Positions 1-10,423 of a stretch of DNA of 64,000 bases are shown here, one piece after another. How positions within the stretch are numbered: position 1 is the first letter of the stretch; every line of letters starts with the position of its first letter. The notes beneath the pieces are model-generated. The model had not been told where the DNA came from. It searched no databases and worked only from the letters and a program-made list of their open reading frames with translations. The stretch lies in the NCBI GenBank assembly GCA_001972305.1, contig BDDD01002674.1, positions 186,001 through 250,000 on the forward strand, given 5' to 3'. This stretch comes from Cephalotus follicularis (taxonomy: Eukaryota; Streptophyta; Magnoliopsida; Oxalidales; Cephalotaceae). The position numbers and the translations under genes were made by a program.

Positions 1-586
1 CCATTAACTATATGCCACATGATATAAAGGTCTTGATAACTCATATTTTCATGCCCACTGGAAGTAGGTAGAATGTGAGTGGCGGAGATATGGTGGAGCA
101 GCCTATGCTCAGCACCAAGAAGGTTGGTTGGCTTAGCCATGCCTCCAAATATGTTCTCATTAGGGTAGAATACCCTAAGACAATCTTCTAAAACCAATTC
201 CGGGTCCTCCGACCACTTTTTAGTTTCAAAGATTTTGGACCCAATAGCAGGAACATTTAAAATTTGACCTAAGACTTGATCATCAAACTTAATAACAGTT
301 TTATTCACCTTAGTCTTAATCTCCAAAACATTATTACAATCATCTCCAATATTGGTTAAGTTACTGTAAAATTCCTTAACTAACTCCACATAATAAGGAG
401 CATTTATAGTAAAGTAATCTCTCCACCCTAGAGCTTGAAACCATTGTTCTAACCTAAACTTATCATTAAAAGTAAAAAAGAAATCGGCAATCCTACCACA
501 TAACACTATACTGGCGGCATAATTGTTCTTGTACCTTGCCCTAGCGGTGTCTTTCCTCTTGTTGAAGCATGCTTAGTCTTCGACAT
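1..586 (-). pseudogene. partial plant transposon-type protein (Transposase_32-like)
   Basis: Read on the minus strand, one frame is open from about position 566 to the window edge. It gives a basic N-terminus (FNKRKDTARARYKNNYAAS), then an aromatic-rich stretch (WFQALGWRDYFTINAPYYVELVKEF) and a KFDDQVLGQILNVP motif. This pattern resembles the 'putative plant transposon protein' domain (Pfam Transposase_32) found in accessory proteins of plant retroelements. That assignment is from memory of the family and was not searched. An ATG lies at 586, but it is in a different frame from the open stretch, so either there is a small frameshift between 586 and 566 or the true start is elsewhere. The 3' part lies outside the window. 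Function unknown. Confidence 0.45.
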
Positions 587-730
587 GATGTATGATGTAA
601 TTTTAAAGAGATTTTGACAAAGATTGGCTCAAGATTTTTAGGTTAAAAATCGGATTTACGGAGAAAAATAGAAGACGAAAATTTAGGTTTTAACGCAAAA
701 ATGAATAAAAGTTGACAAAATCGCCAAAAT

Positions 731-739
731 CTTTATATA
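731..739 (-). promoter_or_regulatory. possible TATA box for the minus-strand gene at 1-586
   Basis: The minus strand reads TATATAAAG about 145 bp upstream of the candidate ATG at 586. Position and sequence fit a plant TATA box, but the DNA is AT-rich and the match could be chance. Confidence 0.3.
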
Positions 740-761
740 TCTGATGCTTAGGCGTCAAAGT

Positions 762-1210
762 CTACATAATGCGTTGACAGCAATCGTGTACAATTTTGTA
801 CAGAAGATAATGACGTTAACGTCGTTATTGACGCGAATATATATTGTTGACGCTAATCTATAGCGTTGACGTTCAAAACACAGAAGGAAATTATTTCCGT
901 TAATGCGAAAAACAAATAGCAGAAATATACGTTAACGTCGATATTTTCGTTAACGCTTATTTTAAGCGTTGACGCGAACATAACAAAAAGAAATATTTTC
1001 GTTAACGCACAAAAACAAAGAGCTGAAATTTTTTGTTAACATAAAATTTTCATTATTGCGTTGACGTCTTTATTATGGCGTTGACACCAATAGACAAAAC
1101 CGAGCACGTTGACGATAATAATCAGCACGTTGACGTAGATCATCTTGGAAAGCCCAGAACACTTGTTCAAGCCCATAACGTTGACGCCTAAGGTCTAAGC
1201 GTTGACGCCA
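762..1210. repeat. cluster of GTTGACG / CGTTAACG words (cluster 1)
   Basis: About 17 copies of a 9-11 bp word (GCGTTGACG, ACGTTAACGTCG, CACGTTGACG, TCGTTAACGC) occur in about 450 bp of otherwise AT-rich DNA. Spacing is irregular, so this is not a simple tandem repeat. The end of the cluster (about 1122-1186) resembles 4246-4305 on the other side of the hAT transposase in the same orientation: both have a GTTGACG word, then GATCATCTTG, then a CGTTGACGCC word. Nothing between the words looks coding. The word contains TTGAC, the core of WRKY-binding W-boxes, but no function is shown. Confidence 0.7.
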
Positions 1211-1559
1211 ATAGGACTGATATGCATATTTTTCCTGTTTTATCTTGCAACTTTACTTGTTTGTTACTTTTAAACATTCCTTCACATTAACACACAAGTT
1301 AAGTGCTTTGTTATTATCAAAACCAAGATTGGAACACATAAATGTCAACATTTATGAATAAAATGCTATAAATTGGTAAAACTAATTTTTTTTTATTAAA
1401 AATTTAACATAATGGGTTTCATACATAATTTGGCCGTTCATAATTTATGCTTTTGCGGGCCAGGAGTTACATTTTTATTTTACATATTTTCTTCAATCTC
1501 GAATTCTTGGTGATCTAGTTTTGTTCGTCACTACTGCCGCTATCTTCGTCTATAATTTT
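1211..1559. other. AT-rich spacer, no gene
   Basis: Lies between word cluster 1 and the stop codon of the hAT transposase. It should contain the 3' flank of the hAT element, but no convincing left terminal inverted repeat was found. Confidence 0.5.
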
Positions 1560-1858
1560 TTAAATCCTCCGATCTTGAACGATCCAATCTTTCAAGCAAA
1601 GACAAATGTCCATTATTTCTGCTTTCAACCGACCTCTTCTGTCGTCTAATACCCTACCACCTGCAGAAAAAGTAGATTCGGATGCTTCTGTGGACGCAGG
1701 AGCTGTTAGTAGATCACGTGCCATTATAGAAAGGGTTGGATAAAAAGTTTGTTGTTTTTGCTATTATTGTAAAAGATCTAAGGATGCTCTATTTTCTTTA
1801 TTCATGAACTGAATATTTGTATTAAGGTAATGTTGTAGTTCAGTATTTGTATTAACCA

Positions 1859-1897
<39 letters not shown>

Positions 1898-3668
1898 CAA
1901 CTCCATAAGCAATTCTATCAAAAAAATCTATGGGATCATTACTACTACTACTAACATTTTCTTGATATTCATTTCCAACACTATATTTTTTAACATATGT
2001 ATCAAATGCATCATGTAACAATTGAGTAATCTCATTACTATCTAATTGTATTTGATTGCCTTTGCTCATACATATTTGACATTTATTTGCAATGAATAAC
2101 ATACCTTGTAATTTTATTCTAGAATCCATTATAGCAACAAAACAAAATAAAAGTGGAATTATTTCACAATATTTTAGGAATTTTTCTTCCATCACATCAC
2201 AAATATCTATAAAATTATTTTTCACCATATATTTAGCAAAAACTTCACAAATTTTTCACAATTTACCAACGACTAAATTTGTAGTAATATAATAAGAACT
2301 AGAAAATAGATCAGTCAATTCTTTAAATTTTTCAAAAAATTGGGTCATAACATAACAAGTTGTCCAATCTCTATCAGATATTTCAGAAAAAGAAGAATAT
2401 GGAGTCAAGTGCATACTTATGAATGCATTTATTGGAATCTAAATTCATAAGCACGCAACAATATTTCATAAGTAGAATTTTACCTATGTGTCACAGCATG
2501 TACCAAATTTTTATATTTCAAACCACATTTATTTCAAAGATATTTAAATTCTTGTTTTGTTACACCAGATCGTCCTATAAAGGTAATAATATTTGAAATT
2601 TTATGTACTTGTTCTCTAATAAAAAGTAAACCATCTTGAACAATCAAATTAATAATATGACATACACATCTAACATGAAATAATTTACCACTTAATATGG
2701 GATAAAAAAACTCTTAATTGTCTAACAGCAGAATCATTATTAGTAGCATTATCTAAATTAATAGAAGAAAAAAATTTCTCAATTCCAAACTCACGAGTAG
2801 TTTCTATTATAGAGGTAGCTATATTATGACCGGTATGAGAATAATCCAAATTTTTAAATGCAATAATTCTTTTTTTTAATAACCAGTTTTCGTCAATATA
2901 ATGTGTAGTTATACAAATAAAACTTTTTCTCGTGCTTGTGCTCCAAACATCATACGTAAGTGAAAAAGTAGAAATATTTGTAAAAAAAGAAATTAATTTA
3001 GCATTGTGTTCTTCAAAAATAATAAGACAATCACTTTTAAAGGTAGTTCTTGAATATAATTTAGCATGAGGATTAAGTGTGTTATGTACTAGATCACGAA
3101 AAAAAATTAAGTCAACATGAGAAAATGGTAATTTATTACCTATAATATAATAAACTAATTTTCTTCTATAATTTTCATCGATAAATCTAAAATTAAGTAA
3201 TTTATTATCACCACTAACCTGGCTAAATTGGAGTTGGGTTTGGCCCGAACCTTTAACACCATGTTATTCCAAACATTTTACTAAATGCCTCCTGTAAGTT
3301 TTCGTGTCACCCCCACTTGTATAAGCATAACCCTTAGTGTTACATACATTGCAAAAGACTCGTTTCTTTCCATTCCCTACATCTCTAATCTCCATGTGCT
3401 TCCATATGCCTGATTTTTGTTTCCCCCCTTTGTTCGGATCGTTCTTCTCGGATTGTAGAGATGTTCCACCGATCGCAGCATCCGATGGCGTATCTTCATC
3501 CAAGTCAAAAAAATTATCACCAAGTGGAGGAGGTTGTTGCATCATGTGGGCCATTTCGTCATCGTCAGAAGGAAGTTCCACATCCGCCAAGTCGAACGCG
3601 GTGGTGGATGTAGAACCCAACTTCTCGGTCCTCCTTGCTTGTTTCCTTGCCCTTAATGTTGAATCCAT
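1560..3668 (-). pseudogene. hAT transposase, broken
   Basis: A decayed hAT-superfamily transposase. The N-terminal ORF (3668 to 3264) is acidic and ends in a BED-type zinc finger with C-x2-C (VFCNVC) and a distal H-x4-C (HLVKC). A middle ORF (2228 to 1764) has the MEEKFLKYCEIIPLLFCFVAIMDSRIKLQ segment typical of plant hAT proteins, followed by a poly-serine run. A C-terminal segment (about 1740 to 1560) carries the dimerisation motif around APASTEASESTFSAGGRVLDDRRGRL and ends at a TAA. The three parts lie in order on one strand but are separated by stops and frameshifts between about 3263 and 2229, so no full protein can be made. An intact enzyme of this type would bind the element ends and catalyse cut-and-paste transposition. 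Confidence 0.85.
1859..1897 (-). repeat. (AGT)n microsatellite coding poly-serine
   Basis: A near-perfect run of ACT on the plus strand (AGT on the minus strand), about 13 units. It lies inside the hAT transposase frame and encodes about 12 serines. Confidence 0.9.
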
Positions 3669-3965
3669 TGTAATTAAAATATATAATTAACTAATAATTA
3701 AATAATAAGTAAGATAATAAATTATAAAAGTGAAAACACTATAAGGAAATCTAGTACAATAAAACTCTATAATTTTGACAAAAAATGATTTCAATGTTGG
3801 TTGCTGTTGATTGTTGTTGTTCTTCAGTGATTCAACATTTATTTATAGCCTTCATGTTGAATATAGCCGTTGGAATCATCTTCTAGCCATTGAAATCACT
3901 TTAGGAAAGTTTTGGATTTTCCAATAATGAAATATGCACTAAAAACTAGCCGTTATTTTTTCCTG

Positions 3966-4305
3966 TTTGATTTGAGCGTCGACGCTTACGCATAACGTTG
4001 ACGTCTATGTCCTTGTGCGTTAACTCCAATGGTTCTTCGCGTTGACTCCATTAGCTACTTTCTGATTTTTGCTTTATTCACGTTGGCGGGTATGAATAAC
4101 GTTGACGTGAATGTCATTTGTGTTGACTCCATTTGCCTTATGCGTTAACGTCCAAAGTCACTGTCTGATTTTTGCATTTTTTGGCATTGACATCTTCATA
4201 TTGGCGTTGACGCTAATAATACAATTTCCAGCGCGTTGACTCCAATTAGTGTAGTCGTTGACGAGGATCATCTTGAATCTTAGAATTCATGTTCTAGCCA
4301 TGCAC
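3966..4305. repeat. cluster of GTTGACG / GTCGACGC words (cluster 2)
   Basis: About 12 copies of the cluster 1 word family (GCGTCGACGCTT, AACGTTGACG, GCGTTAAC, GCGTTGACTCC) in 340 bp, just upstream of the minus-strand hAT transposase start. The phrase CTTTCTGATTTTTGC, or a close variant, also occurs twice. With cluster 1 it brackets the transposase gene. Confidence 0.7.
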
Positions 4306-6035
4306 GTTGACGCCAATATCATGGTCTAATCCAGTTCAAGGACCACGCGGGCCGGTTCGGGCCCGTTTCACGAATAGAGGGATCCCAATTGCACTCTAGG
4401 TGTGGGCCGGTCCGGGTTCACGGCCCTGTCCAGTCTGGTTCAGCGGTTCCTAACACTCTGAACCGGCCTGGACCGCTCTCAAGGGCCGGTTTAATCACGG
4501 GTCTGCCACGTGGGGCACGGTCTGGGCTGGTTCAATGACCACACGGGCCGGTCCAGTCCGGTTCACGAGTAGAACCGGCCCAGTTGCAATTGTCACGCCC
4601 CGAACCGTGGGATGGGCCCCACGGCCCGACATGTGGTAATCCGTACATTCATCATAATCATTAACCATAAAAATTTAAAACTTAAATAATCATATACATA
4701 AACTATTTATTTAATGTGTGGATATACAAACCCAGTTCGATACATTTAAAATACACTGTTACAAACTAGCAGATAATAAATAAATACATAAATTGTTCTT
4801 TGCGAGTCTGATAATAAAACCCACCGTCGAGGAGGGGGAACTTACTATAACTTTATCTTTAATGCTGCTGCGTTGTGCCTCCACTACCTGTTCCAGTACC
4901 TGACCCATTCAAAAGAATGGGTCAGCAACCTTGGGGGTTGTGTAGGTTACAACATATACGGGCACATACCAGAGGAAACAACTAATACAAAGCAGAGGAG
5001 AAAAATATAATACATGTGTGCATACCATAAAACATCATATAAAAGTCATCCTTTGTCCTCGGACTACTCTACTCAACCATACATATCAATCACATTACAG
5101 AGGAGTCTAGTCCGGTCATCCTATGGTCTGGTCAATGTGTAAGGTTCACCTTTAGGCTCACCTGCCCGCGGAATTCTCCTCCAGGTTTACATGCCGAGTG
5201 GAATTCGCCTTTTGCTCACTTGCTCTAGCGGTTCACCCTTTGGATCACCAACTCTGGCAGAATTCACCTTTAGGTTCACCATTAGGTAGATTCACCCGAG
5301 GATCACCTGCCTCGCAGTATTCACCCCTTGGGTTCACCTGCTCGGCGGAATTCTCCCTAGTTGGGCTCACCTACCTGGGATAATTTCTTATACTTCCTTT
5401 ACCATTTAAATTTCATTCCTTAAGTCTGACCATGGCATAAAAGAGTGCATGGTACCTTTCCATGCACTAGGCCGGCCTGCATGGCGCATGCAAGGTAATA
5501 TTCACCTTTAAAACACATGCCCGGGGACGCATACATATACATAATTAAATTCCTTTTCTTTGTGGGCGCATTCAGAGCCAATCTTCGTCATATAACACTA
5601 GCTAGGGGACGCTTACATGCTCACATTCCATATCCCCTTCCTTGTGGGTGTATGCAGGGAACAACATTCCAGGGAACAATGCATGCTCGGCTTATGGCGA
5701 GGGACATCGCACACGTGGGTTGCATACTTGGCTCAAGGGCGCATACTGGAATGCATGGCAGGGGGAGAGCTCAGTGCATCCCAGGGTGCGACGTGCCCAG
5801 AGGAAGAGAGTTCACATGCAGAGGCGTATGGCAGAGGAGAGTGCCTGGAGGCTTCACCTGCTCGGGTGAAGGACAGGGGAGAGCTGAGGGCCTTTGCATG
5901 GCATGCTCGACACTACTACTCCTCAGCACCTTGCCTTCTCGGCGCCTTGCCGTGGAAGCTCGTTGGCAGGTCGGGCATGGTGCTCGGCGTCACGCTCTGC
6001 ATACTTTGGACGCATGCCTGGTGAGCATGGACAGT

Positions 6036-6185
6036 GGAGCTCAGCACCATGGCAGCTCGGGCATGGGACAGTGGAGCTCGGGCGTGGAGCTCGGGCATGG
6101 CATGGAGCTCGGGTGTGGAGCTTGGGCATGGAGCTCGGGCATGGCATGGAGCTCGGGCGTGGAGCTCGGGCATGGAGCTCGGCAT
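6036..6185. repeat. GC-rich minisatellite (GGAGCTCGGGCATG units)
   Basis: About nine imperfect copies of GGAGCTCGGGC(A/G)TGG, some with an extra CATGG, inside the solo LTR. The repetition explains why overlapping frames stay open here on both strands. Confidence 0.85.
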
Positions 6186-6938
6186 CCTATCCCAGCGCTA
6201 CGCCTTCTCTGCACCTCACCATGGAAGCTCTACAGTAGGTCGGGCATGGAAGCTTAGACATTATGCAGCATGTTTGGACGCATGCACTGGGTACGCTGGC
6301 GAGGAGGGGAGCTCGGCGCTTGCCGGCGAGGAGCTTGATGTCTCGCCATGCTTGGACTCATGGTCAGGAAAACTCCAAGCTTCGTGACGGTGTCACTGCA
6401 ATAACGCCTTCGTGCGTTGCGTACTGTTTTGCACAACAAGAACGCATAATGAAGAGGGTGATCACGTGCTAAGCGGGGCGCATGAGCCAGGGAATAAAAA
6501 TACATGTGTGCCACGCTTTGCCAAGCTCATATATGTATAACTATACTCTCATCAAATAAACAATCGAAATAACACACAAACAAGCACGAAAGAAAAATAT
6601 AAGCAACAAAGCAACACATAACAATCACACCCACACAAGCTGGTAGGCACTTGGACATGGAGCAACCTACCTGGAAGGTGGTTGGAAACGGAGATCGTCA
6701 ATAATTCTGGACTTCCTTGAGCTGGGGTCTACTACACTTTAATTTGTCGATTCCTTCTTCCTTGCACAAAACCTTGCTCCCAGGGAATCGTTATTTATAA
6801 TTGGAAGAGTAGGGGGCATGGAGCTCACTTGGACAGCACCCACTTTGTCTTCATCTTCTCCCTCTCTCATTCTCCTGATTCTTCTGGATCAAATGTGCAA
6901 GAAAATGGCTAAAAGCATATCTCCCGGGTCCCCTCTTC

Positions 6939-6946
6939 CTTTTATA
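6939..6946 (-). promoter_or_regulatory. TATA box of solo LTR
   Basis: Minus-strand TATAAAAG, about 300 bp from the LTR 5' end at 7247, the usual place for an LTR core promoter. Confidence 0.55.
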
Positions 6947-7256
6947 GATGCCATTGGAAGAGTCTAGAATTGTCTAGGCAATTCTCATGGGTGAAGTCCA
7001 TTACAAAGCTTTGGGCCAACCTCCTCCCTTTGGGCCTATTTATACTTTCCACATTAAAGCCCAAAAAGCCATATACCAATTTAAATCTGGTCCAAGGAGA
7101 ATAAAACAATCCCTTTAGTCCAAAGTCATAAATTATATTTTATTACGGCCCAAATAAATACTTCATAAAATTCGGGCCCAACCCAATAGGAAGGAAAATA
7201 ATTACAAAGCCCAATAATAATACTTTATAATATTTAGGGCTCTTACAGCAACTCTA

Positions 7257-7709
7257 GTGCTTAGTCGTGTGAAGTGAGAGACTGAGAGTGCGACTGCTCT
7301 TTGGGATTTAGGGTTAGTGACTTAAGTTAGTATGAAGTGAGAGTAGGAGTACTGAGTAGCAGTGAAATTGGATAGGACCAATAGGTTAAGCGTGTAGTGT
7401 ATTAGTGTAATGGGTTGGGTTTAGGACTTTAGTTGGTAGGGAATAAGAATTGGGCTTAAAATAGTAAAGTAAGTAAATTGGGCTTGGCTGCCAACACAAT
7501 TAAGTAATGCAATTTTTCAGATTTTTGGATAACCGAAAATCCAAAAATGTGTTATCCTTCTACCCATAACCGAACTGCATGACATGCATTACCCCAGTTA
7601 TACCAACCCGAAAAACTAAAAAAATCGAATTATTTGAACTGAAAAGAAAAAAAAAATTGGTGCGGTTCGATTGATATTTTCGGTTTTTGGATAATTTTGC
7701 ACACCCCTA
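7257..7709. mobile_element. remnant of a second hAT-type element, one terminus
   Basis: The right end reads TTTTGCACACCCCTA, the reverse complement of the very common plant hAT terminus TAGGGGTGTGCAAAA. The inner sequence has CCGAAAA and GGTTCGATT words, also usual for this group. No coding potential. The left end was not found and is probably interrupted by the hAT remnant to the left. Confidence 0.5.
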
Positions 7710-7908
7710 ACTACTTTGTACGATAACAACGAGACTACAAAGACAGAAAACATGCCTCAATGGGCAACAAGGCTAGTATACAAGCTTGTAAACTTCAGCT
7801 CAATCCACGTCAACTTAGATAAAACAACACTAGAGCCCATACATAACTAAGAAGCCATGGGCAAGCCAACTGCCTTTACAGAGCATACTAGAATTTGAAC
7901 ATGGTAAT

Positions 7909-8116
7909 TGTTGAAGCTGTTGAATGATAGAATTAATTCTGTTTTTTTCTCATTGGTCTAGTTGTCATTAGTTAGTTATTTTGTGTTGTCTTCGTTAGAA
8001 TGGATAAAAGACATTTTATGCCTGTAACATAATTATTACTTAGTAATCAAAAAAGAGAAAATAAATAGTTTCTCTCAAATTCTATCTCAATCTCTTCATT
8101 TTCTCTAGTTTTAACA
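7909..8116 (+). repeat. 5' LTR of copia element
   Basis: 208 bp, TG...CA ends, followed directly by the primer-binding site (8117-8127). Confidence 0.88.
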
Positions 8117-8208
8117 TGATATCAGAGTAATTTATTAAGATTAGATCTTCAATCAATCAATTAAACTGCATTTTTTTCTTCATTCTTGAAGTCGGATCAT
8201 TGATTTGT

Positions 8209-8280
8209 ATATTTTCTACAATTTTTTTTATATTTTCTACAATTTTTTTTATATTTTCTACAATTTTTTTTATATTTTCT
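8209..8280. repeat. short tandem repeat TATATTTTCTACAATTTTTT
   Basis: Three to four copies of a unit of about 23 bp in the copia leader between the PBS and gag. Confidence 0.85.
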
Positions 8281-8502
8281 TGCAGCTTCTCGATGTTTCT
8301 TGCTGTTTCTTGCACTTTCTTTTAAGGCAAACAAATTTTCTTTCTCTTATTTCATCAAAATGACTTCATCTTTATCTACTACAACCATTGATTTCAACAA
8401 TCCATTGTACTTATAGTCATCTGATACTCCTTGTGCAAATCTAGTAACTAAACAGTTGATTGGGAATGAAAGTTATGGAGTATGGAGTAGGGCTATGTTG
8501 AT

Positions 8503-8685
8503 GAGTAATTCTTGTGTGCGCTCAGTACAATGCACTTAGCCAATACTATGTAGCCACATAAACATAATAAATGAAATTTACTGATAAAATAGAAGACAAA
8601 ATAATTAATTATTGCTTATATGACAGTGCACTATTGGTTAAGTGCCCCACGTGGCTTATGCACTCAGTGCACTTAAGAATTTTTC
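8503..8685. mobile_element. 183-bp MITE in copia gag
   Basis: Bounded by a perfect 10-bp direct repeat, ctatgttgat (8493-8502 and 8686-8695). Removing the insert and one repeat joins two matching halves of gag. The ends are imperfect inverted repeats around AATTCTT...GTGC. A 9-10 bp duplication suggests a Mutator-like MITE, but the terminal repeats are too weak to be certain. Confidence 0.65.
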
Positions 8686-9221
8686 CTATGTTGATAGCAT
8701 TGAATGCAAAGAACAAGATTGGTTTCATTGATGGATCCTGCAAGAAACCAGTTGAAGACTCATTATTGCTTCATCAATGGGAGAGATGTAATGCAATTGT
8801 GTTATCATGGATTATGAACACGATTTCAAAGGAAATGTTTACTGGAATAGTATACTCAATTGATGCACAATCTGTTTGGAGAGATTTGTAGGAAAGATTT
8901 GATAAGGTAAATGGATCTCGAATTTTTTCAATGCACAGAAAAATTGGATGCTTAATAAGAGGTAATAACACTGTGTCAGTATACTATACTAAGCTGAACC
9001 AACTATGGGATAAATACACACCTCTTGTTATTGCCAAGCTGTGAATGCAAGAATTCTAAAGCATACTTAGAACATAATCCATAACAGAATTTGTTGCAAT
9101 TTCTTATGGGGCTTAATGAGAGTTATAGAGGTATAAGTAGTCAAATCTTGATGATGAGTCCTCTGCCATCAATTGGACAAGCATATTCTCTCATCAATCA
9201 AGAGGAGTCTCATAGAGGGAT

Positions 9222-9351
9222 AATTGTAGGAACAAATAGCCATGGAAATATACCATCTGTATTTTACTCAAACAAGGTGAAGTGAGATCATTGTAGGAAC
9301 AAATAGCCATGGAAATATACCATCTGTGTTTTACTCAAACAAGGTGAAGGT
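9222..9351. repeat. tandem duplication of about 69 bp
   Basis: Two nearly identical copies, each starting ATTGTAGGAACAAATAGCCA and ending ACAAGGTGAAG, lie head to tail in the gag region and differ at very few bases. Confidence 0.85.
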
Positions 9352-9370
9352 GCTACTATCAGATGAGAGC

Positions 9371-10423
9371 TGTAATGACCCGACCCAAATCTTGTGAGGT
9401 ATTGTCCGCTTTGGGTTCAAGAGGTGGCTCACATGTCCCACAAGTGGCACTTTACCCCGCACGATTTTGTCCTCAAAAGGCGCCTCACAAGTTTGAGAAG
9501 GGTTTTCGCATATATACCAAGGATCTCCCCAGTACACTTCCGATGTGGGATGCGGTCATGACAAACTCCCCCCGTTTAATCCCTAGCCCCCTCGCCAGGG
9601 GAGGGGCCAAACATATCCAAATTCCATGACAGGCTCGTGGTCAGCCCAGAATGACCGCGTATCCGACATAGAAGTTGTATTGGGTCAGCTCTGATACCAC
9701 CTGTAATGACCCGACCCAAATCTTGTGAGGTATTGTCCGCTTTGGGTTCAAGAGGTGGCCCACATGTCCCACAAGTGGCACTTTGCCCCGCACGGTTTTG
9801 TCCTCAAAAGGTGCCTCACAAGTTTGAGAAGGGTTTTCACATATATACCAAGGATCTCTCCAGTACACTTCCGATGTGGGATGCGGTCATGACAAAACCT
9901 GTAACGACCCGACCCAATCTTGTGAGGTATTGTCCGCTTTGGGTTCAAGAGGTGGCCCCCATGTCCCACACGTGGCACTTTGCCCCGCACGATTTTGTCC
10001 TCAAAAGGCGCCTCACAAGTTTGAGAATGGTTTTTACATATATACCAAGGATCTCCCCAGTACACTTCCGATGTGGGATGCGGGTCATGACAAACTCCCC
10101 CCGTTTAATCCCTGGCGCCCTCGCCAGGGGAGGGGCCAAACATATCCAAATACCACGACAGGCTCGTGGTCAGCCCAGAATGACCGCGTATCTGACATAG
10201 AAGTTGTATTGGGTCAGCTCTGATACCACCTGTAACGACCCGACCCAAATCTTGTGAGGTATTGTCCGCTTTGGGTTCAAAAGGTGGCCTCCATGTCCCA
10301 CACGTGGCACTTTGCCCCGCACGGTTTTGTCCTCAAAAGGCGCTCACAAGTTTGAGAAGGGTTTTTACATATATACCAAGGATCTCCCCAGTACACTTCC
10401 GATGTGGGATGCGGGTCATGACA
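9371..10423 (-). mobile_element. tandem TRIM array: four LTRs, two full internal regions
   Basis: Four 193-bp LTRs (9371-9563, 9702-9894, 9900-10092, 10231-10423) start TGTAAYGACCCGACCC and end GGTCATGACA. LTR pairs 1-2 and 3-4 each enclose a 138-bp internal region; LTRs 2 and 3 are separated by only 5 bp (aaacc). On the minus strand each internal region starts with GGTGGTATCAGAGC, a Met-tRNA primer site, and ends with AAACGGGGGGAGTT, a polypurine tract, so the element points left. The outer TSD is perfect: agagc at 9366-9370 and 10424-10428. There is no coding capacity, which fits a terminal-repeat retrotransposon in miniature (TRIM). The frames open across it are accidental. Confidence 0.88.

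Larger units (their letters stand above)
4591..7247 (-). mobile_element. solo LTR, 2.66 kb (family F)
   Basis: Starts TGTCACGCCCCG and ends AGGGCTCTTACA on the plus strand, giving the TG...CA ends of an LTR. It is flanked by gcaat (4586-4590) and gcaac (7248-7252), a 5-bp TSD with one mismatch. A TATAAAAG box on the minus strand at 6939-6946 sets the orientation. No gag, pol, PBS or second LTR is present, so this is most likely a solo LTR left by recombination between two LTRs. The open frames inside (about 5500-6500) follow from GC-rich repetition and have no recognisable protein. Its ends and layout resemble those of the unit at 36323-39401. Confidence 0.7.
1560..7256 (-). mobile_element. 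hAT element (transposase side end 4306-4590 plus 7248-7256; far end not found)
   Basis: Upstream of the transposase is a GC-rich zone (4306-4590) full of GGGCCGG and CCGGTTC words, typical of plant hAT subterminal regions. Read on the minus strand, the end is TAGAGTTGCAACTGGGCC, which fits the TAG...TGGCAA...GGGCC terminus common in plant hATs. The last nine bases (7248-7256) are separated from the rest by the solo LTR at 4591-7247. No matching opposite terminus or 8-bp TSD was found near 600-1560, so the full extent is unknown. Confidence 0.55.

Noticed and set aside
762..1210. CRISPR-like array considered for the repeated words
   Set aside because: Words are too short, spacing is irregular, copies occur in both orientations and the genome is a plant.
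5517..6514. Several overlapping open frames of 75-246 codons on both strands
   Set aside because: They lie in a GC-rich minisatellite of a solo LTR, are open in many frames at once and match no protein pattern.
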